Positions 18,284 to 26,891 of a DNA stretch of 64,000 nucleotides are shown here, piece after piece. Source of the DNA: JANQMY01 sp965227095 (GTDB taxonomy: Bacteria > Pseudomonadota > Alphaproteobacteria > JANQMY01); the NCBI GenBank assembly GCA_965227095.1, contig CBDDFL010000001.1:1426001-1490000 (forward strand), written 5' to 3'. How positions within the stretch are numbered: position 1 is the stretch's first letter; every line of letters starts with the position of its first letter. Below the pieces are notes generated by a model. It was not told the origin of the DNA, did no database searches, and was given only the letters and a program-made list of their open reading frames with translations. A program made the position numbers and the translations under genes.

Positions 18284-19045
18284 CTAATTTTGCGCCGCGG
18301 CAACATCCAAGAAGATCGCCGCGAAATGGCAAATCGCGGCACTGACCACGAAAACATGCCAGATGGCGGCATTGAAGCGCAGGTCCTTCCAGAGATGAAA
18401 GATAATGCCGACCGTGTAGAGGAGACCGCCGGCCACCAAAAGCGCCATGGCCTCCCCCGACATAGAGCGGAAAAGAGGTTCCGCCGCGACCACGGCGACC
18501 CAGCCCAAGGCCACATAAAAAGACACGATCAGCCGCTTGTCATGCCAACTCGTGAGAAGTTTTAGGCTGACACCGCCCAAGGCCCCCAGCCAAACGAAGG
18601 TCAGCAGCACGACGGCCCATTCGAACGGCAGTTTCATGGAGACAAGGGGGGTGTATGTCCCCGCGATCATTAGGTAAATGCCCGCCAGGTCGAAGCGGGC
18701 GTAACGTTCCGACCGGTCTATGTTGCGGTTGGTGTTGTACAGGGCCGAACATCCCAGCATGGCGAGCAAACAGACGCTGTAGATCGCAAGCGCGGCCATG
18801 AGGGCAGCGCTCCCGTGATCAATCGCCACGACAAGCATCCATCCAATGCCGATAAGCGCGAGTATCAGCGCGACAATATGGACAATGCCGTCAGCGATCC
18901 ATTCAATGCGGTGAGTGTGTGGATACCAGTGCGGTGTGATTTTGCCGGAAATCACATCCCGGCAAATGGAGAGGCAAACAAATCTAACCGCAGCTCCGAG
19001 CAACGCGACCCCCAAACCAAAATACCCATCGACAGAATACCACAA
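18284..19045 (-). CDS. Hemolysin III / PAQR-like seven-TM membrane protein
   Basis: A 253-residue protein with about seven membrane segments after an N-terminal stretch. Features of the hemolysin III (YqfA, PAQR-like) family are the first-helix H..EW..D..H pattern (HRIEWIADGIVHIVAL), YNTNRNIDRSERYARFDLAGIYLMIAGTYTP, and the final HLWKDLRFNAAIWHVFVVSAAICHF with the conserved zinc-type histidines. It carries an extra N-terminal hydrophobic segment, so the true start may be internal. Role in bacteria is unclear. The hydrolase gene starts 41 bases after its stop. Confidence 0.83.
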   Translation of the reverse strand: MWYSVDGYFGLGVALLGAAVRFVCLSICRDVISGKITPHWYPHTHRIEWIADGIVHIVALILALIGIGWMLVVAIDHGSAALMAALAIYSVCLLAMLGCSALYNTNRNIDRSERYARFDLAGIYLMIAGTYTPLVSMKLPFEWAVVLLTFVWLGALGGVSLKLLTSWHDKRLIVSFYVALGWVAVVAAEPLFRSMSGEAMALLVAGGLLYTVGIIFHLWKDLRFNAAIWHVFVVSAAICHFAAIFLDVAAAQN

Positions 19046-19141
19046 AAAACAGGGCAGACCAATTGCAGATTGGCAATATGATTAACAAGGGTCCTTAATC
19101 AGTATGCGGTATAACAGGTGTGGCCGCATGAGGGGCAAATT

Positions 19142-19486
19142 TTATTTTTGACGGAAAATGTCCAGCTTCAAGGTTTCACTGGCGCCAAGCCACATGACGC
19201 CTTGGGTGTGGTCGATCCAGTCGTCGCCGGTGATTGCGTGAACGAAGACGGTAAACTCCCCGCGATTCATCATGAGCCACTGTAACGTGTCCGCGAGTTT
19301 GACGACGGGGACGCTGATTTGACAGCTGCCGCGTGGATGAGGCCCCACCGGACCATTATGAACGCGCCCCATCTTTAGGTCGAATTTTTGGGACAGGGTT
19401 GTGCACAATTGCTCCGCGTCGGGGGCTTGGTGGTCGTCGAAATAAACATGTGCGTGAAATGCTTTGGGTAGGGGGGTGTCGGACAT
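19142..19486 (-). CDS. DOPA 4,5-dioxygenase family protein
   Basis: A 114-residue protein of the DOPA-dioxygenase-like family (DUF1892-type ferredoxin-like fold). Key stretches are FHAHVYFDDHQAP near the start, with the HxH metal pair, VGPHPRGSCQISV, and FVHAITGDDWIDHTQGVMWLG with further histidines. Plant and fungal relatives cleave the DOPA ring; bacterial ones are mostly uncharacterised. I chose the start at 19486 (MSDTPLPK) with GAGAG upstream; the longer ATG at 19516 has no good ribosome site. Confidence 0.8.
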   Translation of the reverse strand: MSDTPLPKAFHAHVYFDDHQAPDAEQLCTTLSQKFDLKMGRVHNGPVGPHPRGSCQISVPVVKLADTLQWLMMNRGEFTVFVHAITGDDWIDHTQGVMWLGASETLKLDIFRQK

Positions 19487-19630
19487 GAGGGGCTCTCGAT
19501 TGGTATTGCCCTTCACATGAGGTCATGGGGCCGTATTACAAGTCACAAAATAATAGCGGTTGCGCCTGAACATGGAATATGTTTGGTTTTGAAATGAAAC
19601 CAAAAAATCTAACGGGCGGGAGAGTAATTC

Positions 19631-20422
19631 ATGAATGATGCTGTGCCAGAACGGGGTGTCGTGCGGACGGAAACCCATGGTCACATCTTGAAGATGATCA
19701 TCGACAATCCAAAAAAGAAAAATTCCTTCGTTCCCGAAATGATGGAGGAACTGTCCGATGCGCTGACGGAGCTGGATCGCAACCCCGATCTGCGGGTGGG
19801 GGTGCTATGCGCGGTGGGCGACCATTTCACCGCGGGGCTCGACATGCCGAAATTTTTTGGCCCCACCGCCACGCGCCGCGAGCGCAAAGAAGGCAACATT
19901 GATCCCTTTGGCCTGGGTCCTAAATGTTCCAAGCCGGTGGTAACGGCGGTGCAGGGTATCACCTTCACCGTGGGCATTGAGATGATGCTGGCCGGCGACA
20001 TCGTCATCGCGGCGGACAGTTGCCGTTTCTGCCAAATGGAAGCCAAACGCGGCCTTGCGCCCTTGGGCGGTGCTCATTTCCGTTTCATAACACGGGCCGG
20101 GTGGGGCGATGCCATGTATCACCTGCTGCTGTGCGATGAATTCACGGCGGAGCGCGCGCATCATATTGGTCTGGTTCAGGAAGTTGTTCCGCATGGGACG
20201 CAAGTGGACCGGGCCATGGAACTGGCGGGCATTATTGCCAACAACGCGCCGCTGGGCATACAGGTGACGAAAAAGGCGGCACGGGCCTATATCGACCATG
20301 GGGAACAGGCGGCGATCGACATTGTGCCGGACATTCATAAGGCCGTGATGCAGTCCGAAGACATGAAGGAAGGCATCCAGTCATTCATTGAACGGCGCGC
20401 GGCGGTGTTCAAAGGGCGCTGA
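19631..20422 (+). CDS. Crotonase-family enoyl-CoA hydratase/isomerase
   Basis: A 263-residue crotonase. The first oxyanion-hole segment is GDHFTAGLDMPKF and the second QGITFTVGIEMMLAGDIVIAAD. The position of the first catalytic Glu of rat hydratase is kept (QMEAKRG), but the second (AMEMVL in the model enzyme) reads AMYHLLL here, so hydration is doubtful and another crotonase reaction is possible. GGGAG precedes the ATG. A strong terminator lies right after the stop. Confidence 0.87.
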   Translation: MNDAVPERGVVRTETHGHILKMIIDNPKKKNSFVPEMMEELSDALTELDRNPDLRVGVLCAVGDHFTAGLDMPKFFGPTATRRERKEGNIDPFGLGPKCSKPVVTAVQGITFTVGIEMMLAGDIVIAADSCRFCQMEAKRGLAPLGGAHFRFITRAGWGDAMYHLLLCDEFTAERAHHIGLVQEVVPHGTQVDRAMELAGIIANNAPLGIQVTKKAARAYIDHGEQAAIDIVPDIHKAVMQSEDMKEGIQSFIERRAAVFKGR

Positions 20423-20428
20423 CGCATC

Positions 20429-20470
20429 GGGGGCGCGCTATCGAGAGGGATAAGGCGCCCCCCTGGTTTT
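20429..20470 (+). terminator. Intrinsic terminator after the crotonase gene
   Basis: GGGGGCGC (20429-20436) pairs with GCGCCCCC (20455-20462) around an 18-base loop, followed by TGGTTTT. It separates the two convergent crotonase genes. Confidence 0.6.
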
Positions 20471-20479
20471 AGCCGGCTC

Positions 20480-21235
20480 TCAGGAATAAACCGGGGGTCG
20501 TTTTTCCATCATCGCCGCCACGCTCTCGGAAAAATCGGACGACTTGAGTTGATGGGCGAACGCTTTGCCTTCGGTCGCCATATGGTCTGCGATTTGGTCC
20601 CGCCGATTCCGGATCAATTCCTTTGACCGCTTTAAGGAGGACGGGGCAGATCCGGCGATTGTTGCGGCAATCTCTTCCACCGCTGCCGCTAACTCTGCGT
20701 CTTCGAAAACCCGCGACACAAGCCCATAATGGTGCGCCTCTTGGGCGCTTAAGGTGCGGCCTGCCAGCAAGATGTCATTGGCGACGGCCATGCCCACGGA
20801 TGCGGGTAACAATAAAGACGATGCTGCTTCGGGCACCAGACCCAGTTTGACAAAGGGCGCGCTGAACCGTGCCGACTGTGCGGCATAGACCAAATCACAA
20901 TGCAACAGCATTGTCAGGCCAACCCCAATGGCCGGCCCGTTGACCGCTGCAATGACCGGCTTCGGACAATCCCGGATTTCGCTTAAGAAACGGGCGACCG
21001 GTGGCATCTCGGTCGGTTCCGAAACGGAGAAGTCTTGAAGATCGTTTCCCGCGGTAAACACGTCGCCGTCGCCCGTAATGACAATAGCGCGGGCGCCGGT
21101 GTCTGACGCGTAAGCGGCAAGCGCATCGGCCATTGCGGCATACATGTCTTGTGTGAGGGCATTCTTCTTGTCGGCGCGCGACATGGTCAATCGCGTGATC
21201 CCGTTTTCTGTGTGGATATGTATGTGTTTGCTCAT
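20480..21235 (-). CDS. Crotonase-family enoyl-CoA hydratase/isomerase
   Basis: A 251-residue crotonase unlike its convergent neighbour. It has TGDGDVFTAGNDLQDF and NGPAIGVGLTMLLHCDLVYAA as oxyanion-hole segments. The sequence FVKLGLVPEAASSLLLP carries Glu in the position used by enoyl-CoA isomerases of the ECI2/PaaG type, while the hydratase Glu144 position is not Glu, so an isomerase is the better guess. Its ATG overlaps the stop of the marR gene by four bases (ATGA), so the two are co-translated and the crotonase is probably under MarR control. Confidence 0.87.
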   Translation of the reverse strand: MSKHIHIHTENGITRLTMSRADKKNALTQDMYAAMADALAAYASDTGARAIVITGDGDVFTAGNDLQDFSVSEPTEMPPVARFLSEIRDCPKPVIAAVNGPAIGVGLTMLLHCDLVYAAQSARFSAPFVKLGLVPEAASSLLLPASVGMAVANDILLAGRTLSAQEAHHYGLVSRVFEDAELAAAVEEIAATIAGSAPSSLKRSKELIRNRRDQIADHMATEGKAFAHQLKSSDFSESVAAMMEKRPPVYS

Positions 21236-21705
21236 GAGACTCTCCGTTCACGGAGCAGGGAGGCTGTTTGGGAATTCACAATCTCCTCTGCGTTTTCAGA
21301 TACATGTTTGAGAAAGCGCTCTATGACGGCGCATTCTTCGTTTGAAAATGGCTTCAAAAGGCTGGCATTAATTTTCTTCGTGCTCGCAAGCGTTGCGTGC
21401 ACCAGCTGACGGCCGGCATCTTCAATGAAGACTTCAAAGCTGCGGGCGTCTGCCGGGCTTTGCCGGCGCGTTACCAACCCCTTTGCCGACATGCGATCGA
21501 TCAGACCGGTCAAGCTAGATTTGCCCATCCGCAACTGATCGGCAATGGCGGTAATGGGGGCGCCGTCCCGCTGCATCAGAACAAACAGAACCGCCTGTTG
21601 CGATGCCGTTATCCCCACATTTGCTTGCAGGGCGCGGTCGGCAGCGCGAAACAAGGCGGAATAAGCGAGTTGGATCAGATGAAAAACGCGTGGCTGTCGC
21701 ATCAC
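21232..21705 (-). CDS. MarR family transcriptional regulator
   Basis: A 157-residue winged-helix regulator. The recognition region reads ITAIADQLRMGKSSLTGLIDRMSAKGLVTRRQSPADAR, the standard MarR helix-turn-helix plus wing. It probably binds the long inverted repeat just upstream (21711-21752), which overlaps its own promoter, and so represses itself and the crotonase gene it is coupled to. The ligand may be a CoA thioester or aromatic acid, as for other MarR proteins next to acyl-CoA genes; that part is inference. Confidence 0.9.
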   Translation of the reverse strand: MMRQPRVFHLIQLAYSALFRAADRALQANVGITASQQAVLFVLMQRDGAPITAIADQLRMGKSSLTGLIDRMSAKGLVTRRQSPADARSFEVFIEDAGRQLVHATLASTKKINASLLKPFSNEECAVIERFLKHVSENAEEIVNSQTASLLRERRVS

Positions 21706-21710
21706 TAATT

Positions 21711-21766
21711 TTATTTCGTATGTGAACTATTTTTAGTTCATATGCGAAATAAATATGGATTGTCAA
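21711..21766 (-). promoter_or_regulatory. MarR-gene promoter with long palindromic operator
   Basis: Inverted repeat with 18-base arms (21711-21728 and 21735-21752), two mismatches and a six-base spacer. Reading leftward, TTGACA (21766-21761) and ATATGA (21743-21738) are 17 bases apart, so the right arm covers the -10 box. This is the expected layout of an autorepressed marR gene. Confidence 0.65.
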
Positions 21767-21830
21767 TGGGCAACATCAGCTGATTGTTGGGGACAGGGGT
21801 TTGTGATAGGGATGACGCGGCGGCAGCTTT

Positions 21831-21907
21831 GGCCCCGTAGCTCAGTCGGATAGAGCATCAGATTCCTAATCTGAGGGTCGGAGGTTCGAATCCTCCCGGG
21901 GTCGCCA
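21831..21907 (+). tRNA. tRNA-Arg (anticodon CCT)
   Basis: A complete 77-nt tRNA with encoded CCA. The acceptor stem GGCCCCG pairs with CGGGGTC (one G-T), the D-arm is GCTC..GAGC, the anticodon stem TCAGA/TCTGA holds the loop TTCCTAA giving anticodon CCT, and the T-arm is GGAGG-TTCGAAT-CCTCC. The 3' half recurs, damaged, at 33337-33427, marking this gene as the likely attachment site of the following segment. Confidence 0.96.
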
Positions 21908-21909
21908 TT

Positions 21910-22332
21910 TCACACGATTGTTCGCTCCATCATCATCGCCACCAATTCAGATCTTTCCAATGTTTTTCCGTCGAGAATGACCTCTCCGAAGGTATCGTCT
22001 ACAATCCGGTCAGCGCCATTATGGACATGGACGTGAATCCCAAACTCCTGTTCGCGGGCGGCGGTCCATACGATCGCAGGTGAGGACGCCCAGATGGTGT
22101 AGGTGCAGCCATCATATTCATCGAGGTAAAGCGGGCGGCCCGGCGTGACGTATTTTAGGGTTTGGGCGAAGCTGTCATGAAGCGGCTTCAATGGTGTCGA
22201 AACTATGGGCTTCTTGCTCCATGTGCTATCGCGACCGCAATTCCCGCAAAAGTGCTTTCGATGCGGCGTCTGGGCGAAGTCTCCAAGATCCAAATACCGA
22301 TAACCGCAATGATTGCGGTTGATGCAGTCCAT
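21910..22332 (-). CDS. Hypothetical protein with N-terminal zinc-ribbon-like cysteines
   Basis: A 140-residue protein I do not recognise. The N-terminal 35 residues hold C3, H8, C9, H24, H27 and a CGNCG pair (C29, C32), which look like zinc ligands. The rest is a compact alpha/beta stretch (LYLDEYDGCTYTIWASSPAIVWTAAREQEFGIHVHVHNG). Its stop lies three bases from the 3' end of the tRNA, making it the first gene of the island. The frame is open only about 19 codons further upstream, without another start, so the ATG is well bounded. AAGG lies very close to the start. Confidence 0.55.
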   Translation of the reverse strand: MDCINRNHCGYRYLDLGDFAQTPHRKHFCGNCGRDSTWSKKPIVSTPLKPLHDSFAQTLKYVTPGRPLYLDEYDGCTYTIWASSPAIVWTAAREQEFGIHVHVHNGADRIVDDTFGEVILDGKTLERSELVAMMMERTIV

Positions 22333-22706
22333 TTCCTTCTCAAGCTCGAGGCCGCAGACAAAATCAAACGCCGCAGGCGGGGTGACGTCGGCTTAGGTAG
22401 ATCAAGTCAGCTGCTGGAAGAAATCTAGAAAATTACCATACAGACTAAGTTGTTTTGCTTGGGGAAACTGCCTGCTACGCTTGTCCATTCAAGAAGCGAA
22501 ATATTCGTGATTGACTGATCCCAGTGATTTCTTGTCCAGATGCGACGTTTGAATGTCGCGTAGTCCAATAAGTTGCGATCAGGACGAACCAGCTAGTTGG
22601 TTCGTAATTTTTTCTGAACTGTGTTCTCTGGAGATCCCTTAGTTCATAGTTAGGTGTTTTGAGCCCACATATCACTAAGCCGCAAGCATAGGGGGCTTAC
22701 TTAAAG
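22333..22706. other. Gene-free stretch
   Basis: About 370 bases of AT-rich DNA between the zinc-ribbon gene and the end of the large MscS gene. Apart from the hairpin at 22585-22613 I see no coding pattern, repeat or promoter worth naming. Confidence 0.5.
22585..22613 (+). terminator. Orphan terminator-like hairpin
   Basis: CGAACCA-GCTAGT-TGGTTCG is followed by TAATTTTTT, a good rightward intrinsic terminator. No rightward gene precedes it, so it may end an unrecognised short RNA or simply face the opposing MscS gene. Confidence 0.4.
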
Positions 22707-25058
22707 TTATGTGACAAAAGACGGCGGTAGGTTTTTGGGCAGGTTCTTGATGTGGAGATCGCGTTGGGGGAACGGAATTTCGATGTCTGCATTTTTCAAC
22801 GCGTTGAAAATTGCGGTTCGCACTTTACTCCGTGTAGATAGCGCTTTGTCTGCATTGCCAACGAACACCCGGACTTCAAAATCTAACGAGTTGTCGCCAA
22901 AACCGGCAAAATAGATGTATGGCTCAGGATAGCTCAAAATTTCCGGGATCTCACTGACGCCAGCTTTTAGAACGTCCTCCACCCGTGCGGGATCGGATGC
23001 GTACGAAACGCCAATGGGGACTACCAATCGAACCGTCGTGTCTCGGTGGGTCCAATTTTGGACGGTAGATGAGATAAGTTCCGAGTTTGGGACGATAATC
23101 GAACATCTATCAAAGGTTTCGATCTCAGTGGATCGAACACTGATTGTTTTCACATATCCCTCCCCCGACGGCGTCACGACCCAATCCCCAATTTTGATGG
23201 GGCGTTCAAACAACAGGATCAGACCGGAAACGAAATTGTTAACGATGCTCTGTAGTCCGAAGCCAATACCCACAGACAGGGCGCCCGCGATCAGCGCCAG
23301 GCTTGAAAGGTCAAAACCGAGCGTGGATATGGCTGCAAAGGCAGCAATGATAAGGCCTGCATATCCAATAAGGGCTTGGAGCGAATGTCGGACGCCGGGA
23401 TTTAGTCGCGTATTTGGCAAAATGCTCTTTTCGAGCAGCCGCTGGATGAAGCGCGTCAAAAGAAGCAAGAGAGAGAACAGAAGCAACGCGTACAAGAAAT
23501 TAATTGGAGATATTTGCAGCGCACCGATGGAGAAATCACTCACGGCGAGCAATGCCAAACCACCGATTTCCGGCCAGTCGACACCGAGTATATAAAGCGC
23601 TACCGGCGCCGCGAAAATCAGAAGCAAGAAGTCGACAGATAACCGGGTCCAAAAAGCAACAACGTCATTGGGGTCGGGTGCTGTACGGACGCTGCCAAAA
23701 ATCAGCCGTTCAACGGCAAGTAATATCCATGACTGAAAGAAGGACCGGAACAAAAATAGATAGCCGGCGAGCAATGAGAGGAAGATGGACTTCTCAATGA
23801 TGTATCGCGCCAAGGGGGCATAACTGAACATCGACGCCGTGATGGTGGTCACCGACAAACAGACCGTGATGATCAGCGGCCAATTAAAATTTTCATTCCC
23901 TTCACCGGCGACATGGGTTGCTGTTGGCGCATTTTTGTAAGCGCGGTAGGCCCAAACACTCATCGCGGAAAGCAGAAGGGCAAGCATGAGTGTTTGAAGA
24001 GAGACTAGTGATACGTAGTTCTCGTTTGATTGCCAGATTGCTTTGAATATTTGGTCGGCAGCGAACAAGCTTGCCGCGGTAACGATCCATTTGTGCGCCA
24101 AACCCGCATCGGGGTCCGACAGCGGAACCAAACGCCACACCGACCGTTCGGGCGCTAAGATTGCTCGGGAAATTGCGTGGGCAATAAAAACAACGAGGAA
24201 TGCCTGTGCAACGCTGACGGACAGGTGCGCTGTGTCCTCCGAAATCAATCCTGTCACCATTGACGTTTGGTGAATGACAAAAATCGCAATCGCTGCCAAA
24301 ACAATGCGTGTTGAGGCGCGCGTAAGTGCAATGGCCGAACGTCGCGGTGCCGATATTTCTAGGGGTGTAAATCGTCGCCAAACCCGATCACCGATGAATG
24401 ATCGCAATGGTACCGTCAGGATCCAAAAGGCAACAAGTGCACCAAACCCCAAAACCAAAGAACGTGCGAGGGTTCGTTCTTTCGTTTGCTGCCGCCACCA
24501 ATCAGACAAATACGTTTGTGCGTTTTCAGCCTGGGAAGCAAACCCTTCAGAAGCTAATGCCAGAGTATTCTCGGTAAACAGAACGGGCGAGCGTGCAAAT
24601 ACCGACTCGACGAAATGTCCTCTTAATTGCTGACCGGCGGCGGATTGAATGTCCGCGATCATCTGTTCCGCCGCGATTGCTCGCAGCGATAGTCCCTGTA
24701 GTTCAGAAATTTTTTCATTGAGGGACGAGCGAAGGTTTTGAATAGTTTCGGACTCTGTGCCTTTGTCCGACGCTTCACCGAGCACTTCTAGGTCAGTTTT
24801 TGCTTCCTGAAGCGCTGTTTGAATCTCTTTTCGTAGCGCCACAAGCTGAACTCTGGACGCCTGTAACCCCAGGCGTGCTGTCGAGAGTGCTTTGGGGTTA
24901 TCTTTCTCGCTTTCGATACTTTTTTTGGCGGCACCAGCCTGTTGTTCAATCTCTGCGAGAGTGTTTTTCAACGGGTCCAAAAGCTGACCCTGGGCCATGG
25001 CTAATGAGAGGTTGAAAGCTAAAATCAACGGGGTCAATAGTCTGGCGGCGCCAAGCAT
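22707..25058 (-). CDS. Large MscS-family mechanosensitive channel with N-terminal extension
   Basis: A 783-residue membrane protein. A signal peptide (1-22, ending AMA) is followed by a coiled-coil, charged periplasmic region to about 185, in the manner of DUF3772-type MscS/YbiO proteins. Then come about ten membrane segments and the MscS core: GALSVGIGFGLQSIVNNFVSG is the pore-lining helix, followed by the beta domain with PIKIGDWV and the C-terminal IEIPFPQRDLHI. Such channels open under membrane tension to release solutes on osmotic downshock. It is monocistronic and divergent from the zntB-like gene. Confidence 0.92.
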   Translation of the reverse strand: MLGAARLLTPLILAFNLSLAMAQGQLLDPLKNTLAEIEQQAGAAKKSIESEKDNPKALSTARLGLQASRVQLVALRKEIQTALQEAKTDLEVLGEASDKGTESETIQNLRSSLNEKISELQGLSLRAIAAEQMIADIQSAAGQQLRGHFVESVFARSPVLFTENTLALASEGFASQAENAQTYLSDWWRQQTKERTLARSLVLGFGALVAFWILTVPLRSFIGDRVWRRFTPLEISAPRRSAIALTRASTRIVLAAIAIFVIHQTSMVTGLISEDTAHLSVSVAQAFLVVFIAHAISRAILAPERSVWRLVPLSDPDAGLAHKWIVTAASLFAADQIFKAIWQSNENYVSLVSLQTLMLALLLSAMSVWAYRAYKNAPTATHVAGEGNENFNWPLIITVCLSVTTITASMFSYAPLARYIIEKSIFLSLLAGYLFLFRSFFQSWILLAVERLIFGSVRTAPDPNDVVAFWTRLSVDFLLLIFAAPVALYILGVDWPEIGGLALLAVSDFSIGALQISPINFLYALLLFSLLLLLTRFIQRLLEKSILPNTRLNPGVRHSLQALIGYAGLIIAAFAAISTLGFDLSSLALIAGALSVGIGFGLQSIVNNFVSGLILLFERPIKIGDWVVTPSGEGYVKTISVRSTEIETFDRCSIIVPNSELISSTVQNWTHRDTTVRLVVPIGVSYASDPARVEDVLKAGVSEIPEILSYPEPYIYFAGFGDNSLDFEVRVFVGNADKALSTRSKVRTAIFNALKNADIEIPFPQRDLHIKNLPKNLPPSFVT

Positions 25059-25186
25059 GTTTTGGTACTCCGGTTTAGATCACTCGGACATAGCATAATT
25101 ATGAGTCAAACCAACCGCGTCATGTCCCTTTGTGTACACTGAGTACTTGGAAGAATCATCCGTATCAACGGCAGAGCGAGGGTGCA

Positions 25187-26131
25187 ATGAAACGAGAATC
25201 ACAAAGCGGATTGTTACTCTCCCGTGCGTTCACGCCACAAAGTTCATCGAGCAGTAGCGCGTTAGAGTGGTCACATTGGGATCTCAGCCAATCCGATGCG
25301 AGGGATCAAATCTGTCGGCTTTCGGAACTTGACACTGTGGTTGCTGAGGCTCTCATGGCGCCGGAAACCAGACCGCGGTGCACGAAACACGATGGCGGCG
25401 CCATACTGATCCTGCGGGGTGTTAACTTGAATGAGGGGTCAGACCCTGAAGACATGGTGTCCGTTCGTATTTGGGCGAGTGAAAAGCTGATCGTGAGCGG
25501 CCAATTGAGGCGGGTCCGCGCTATTGAGGACGTTGCCAATCGGGCGGAGAGCCCAGAAGGACCTCACTCGGCGGGGAGCTTGGTGGTTGCCATAGCATCA
25601 CGCTTGACGGACCGCATGGAAAAGATCATCGACGACGCCACCGCCGCCATCGAAGTCTATGAGACTTTTGATCATTCCTCCCATAGTGAACGAGACCGGC
25701 AAAATCTTGCGGAGGTCAGGCGTCGCGTAACGACATTACGCCGGTTTATCGCGCCTCAACGGGATGCATTGCGGTCCTTGGCGGAGGGGTCTTATTCGTG
25801 GCTAAGTCAGGACGATCGCGCTGTCTTGCTGGAGACAATCGATCAAACCACACGTTATGTGGAAGAACTTGATGAAACCCAACAAAGGGCGGTTATTGTT
25901 CAGGATGAAATCGCCACAGCGATAGCTGAACGCATGAATTTGACCATGTTCGTTCTGGCCTTGGTGGGAGGTGTGTTTCTGCCTCTTTCGTTTGTCACGG
26001 GATTGCTTGGCATCAATGTGGGGGGCATTCCATTTTCGGACTCGCCGTTCGGATTCCTGATTGTCTGTGTTTTCCTCCTCGTCTGTGCTGGAGCCGTGTA
26101 CTGGCTTTTCAAAAAATATAGACTTATCTGA
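25187..26131 (+). CDS. zntB: ZntB/CorA-family divalent metal transporter
   Basis: A 314-residue protein with a large soluble N-terminal domain, a long helix (about 165-250) and two C-terminal membrane helices. The pore signature between the helices is GINVGGIPF, which matches the GIN-type motif of ZntB rather than the GMN of CorA. ZntB moves Zn2+ with protons. I start at ATG 25187 because GCGAGGG lies just before it; the frame is open further upstream but without a ribosome site. It faces away from the large MscS gene. Confidence 0.88.
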   Translation: MKRESQSGLLLSRAFTPQSSSSSSALEWSHWDLSQSDARDQICRLSELDTVVAEALMAPETRPRCTKHDGGAILILRGVNLNEGSDPEDMVSVRIWASEKLIVSGQLRRVRAIEDVANRAESPEGPHSAGSLVVAIASRLTDRMEKIIDDATAAIEVYETFDHSSHSERDRQNLAEVRRRVTTLRRFIAPQRDALRSLAEGSYSWLSQDDRAVLLETIDQTTRYVEELDETQQRAVIVQDEIATAIAERMNLTMFVLALVGGVFLPLSFVTGLLGINVGGIPFSDSPFGFLIVCVFLLVCAGAVYWLFKKYRLI

Positions 26132-26188
26132 CACTTAGCAGGGTTTTGTAAGAAAATTCGGCCCATGCTCTTGAAAAATTATTTAGAG

Positions 26189-26256
26189 GTCTAATATTTA
26201 GTATCATAACATTCAGAGAAAGAAACATTAGACTTCAAAGGTAAAACGGATTAGAC
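26189..26256. promoter_or_regulatory. Cluster of GTCTAAT/ATTAGAC half-sites before the MarR gene
   Basis: GTCTAAT at 26189-26195 is the inverted form of ATTAGAC at 26227-26233 and 26250-26256, the latter two 23 bases apart. Such a set just upstream of a marR start suggests an autoregulatory operator. The match is short and could be chance in AT-rich DNA. Confidence 0.3.
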
Positions 26257-26258
26257 GG

Positions 26259-26786
26259 ATGATTATCGCTAGAGAATTTGCGGAACCGGTAGAAATGGCA
26301 AATCAAACGCCCGATTTATCAGACGAGGTGCTGACCGTATTGCGGCAAATCATTCGCGCGACAGACATCAACTCCAAGAGACTCGCGAAGACCACGGGGC
26401 TGACTACACCTCAACTGGTTGTTTTGCGTGCCATAAGCGATCTTGGTGAAGTGACGATGCGCCGTCTGTCGGCTCACGTGAGTTTGAGCCAAGCGACCGT
26501 CACGACAATCGTTGACCGCTTGGAGAAACAGAGTTTGGTTGAACGGTACCGCAGTGAAACTGATCGTCGTATCGTTCATGCAAAGCTGTCTCGGACCGGA
26601 AAACAAATGTTGCGGAAGGCTCCCCCGCTTTTGCAGGAGCGTTTTTCAGAGTCGTTCAGTAGGTTATCGAAGACTGATCAAAAAGATATTGTCGCGTCAC
26701 TATCTCTCGTGGCGCGGATGATGGGGGCCGATGAGATTGACGCATCTCCGGTCCTAACAGTGGCCCCTCCAGCGAACGACCGATAA
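26259..26786 (+). CDS. MarR family transcriptional regulator
   Basis: A 175-residue winged-helix regulator. The DNA-binding region is MRRLSAHVSLSQATVTTIVDRLEKQSLVERYRSETDRR, a textbook MarR helix-turn-helix and wing. It sits between the metal transporter and dps genes, making it a candidate regulator of this stress cluster. A shorter start at 26295 (MANQTPD) is possible; neither start has a strong ribosome site. Distinct in sequence from the MarR at 21232. Confidence 0.9.
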   Translation: MIIAREFAEPVEMANQTPDLSDEVLTVLRQIIRATDINSKRLAKTTGLTTPQLVVLRAISDLGEVTMRRLSAHVSLSQATVTTIVDRLEKQSLVERYRSETDRRIVHAKLSRTGKQMLRKAPPLLQERFSESFSRLSKTDQKDIVASLSLVARMMGADEIDASPVLTVAPPANDR

Positions 26787-26891
26787 CGTCAACGCTGTTG
26801 CGCCGGGCCTAAGCGTCAGAACCCAAAACTCGAGCGCGCCGTCTTCGCCGTGAACAACGTGAATGGCTGCGCCGATTGAAAGGAGAAAATC

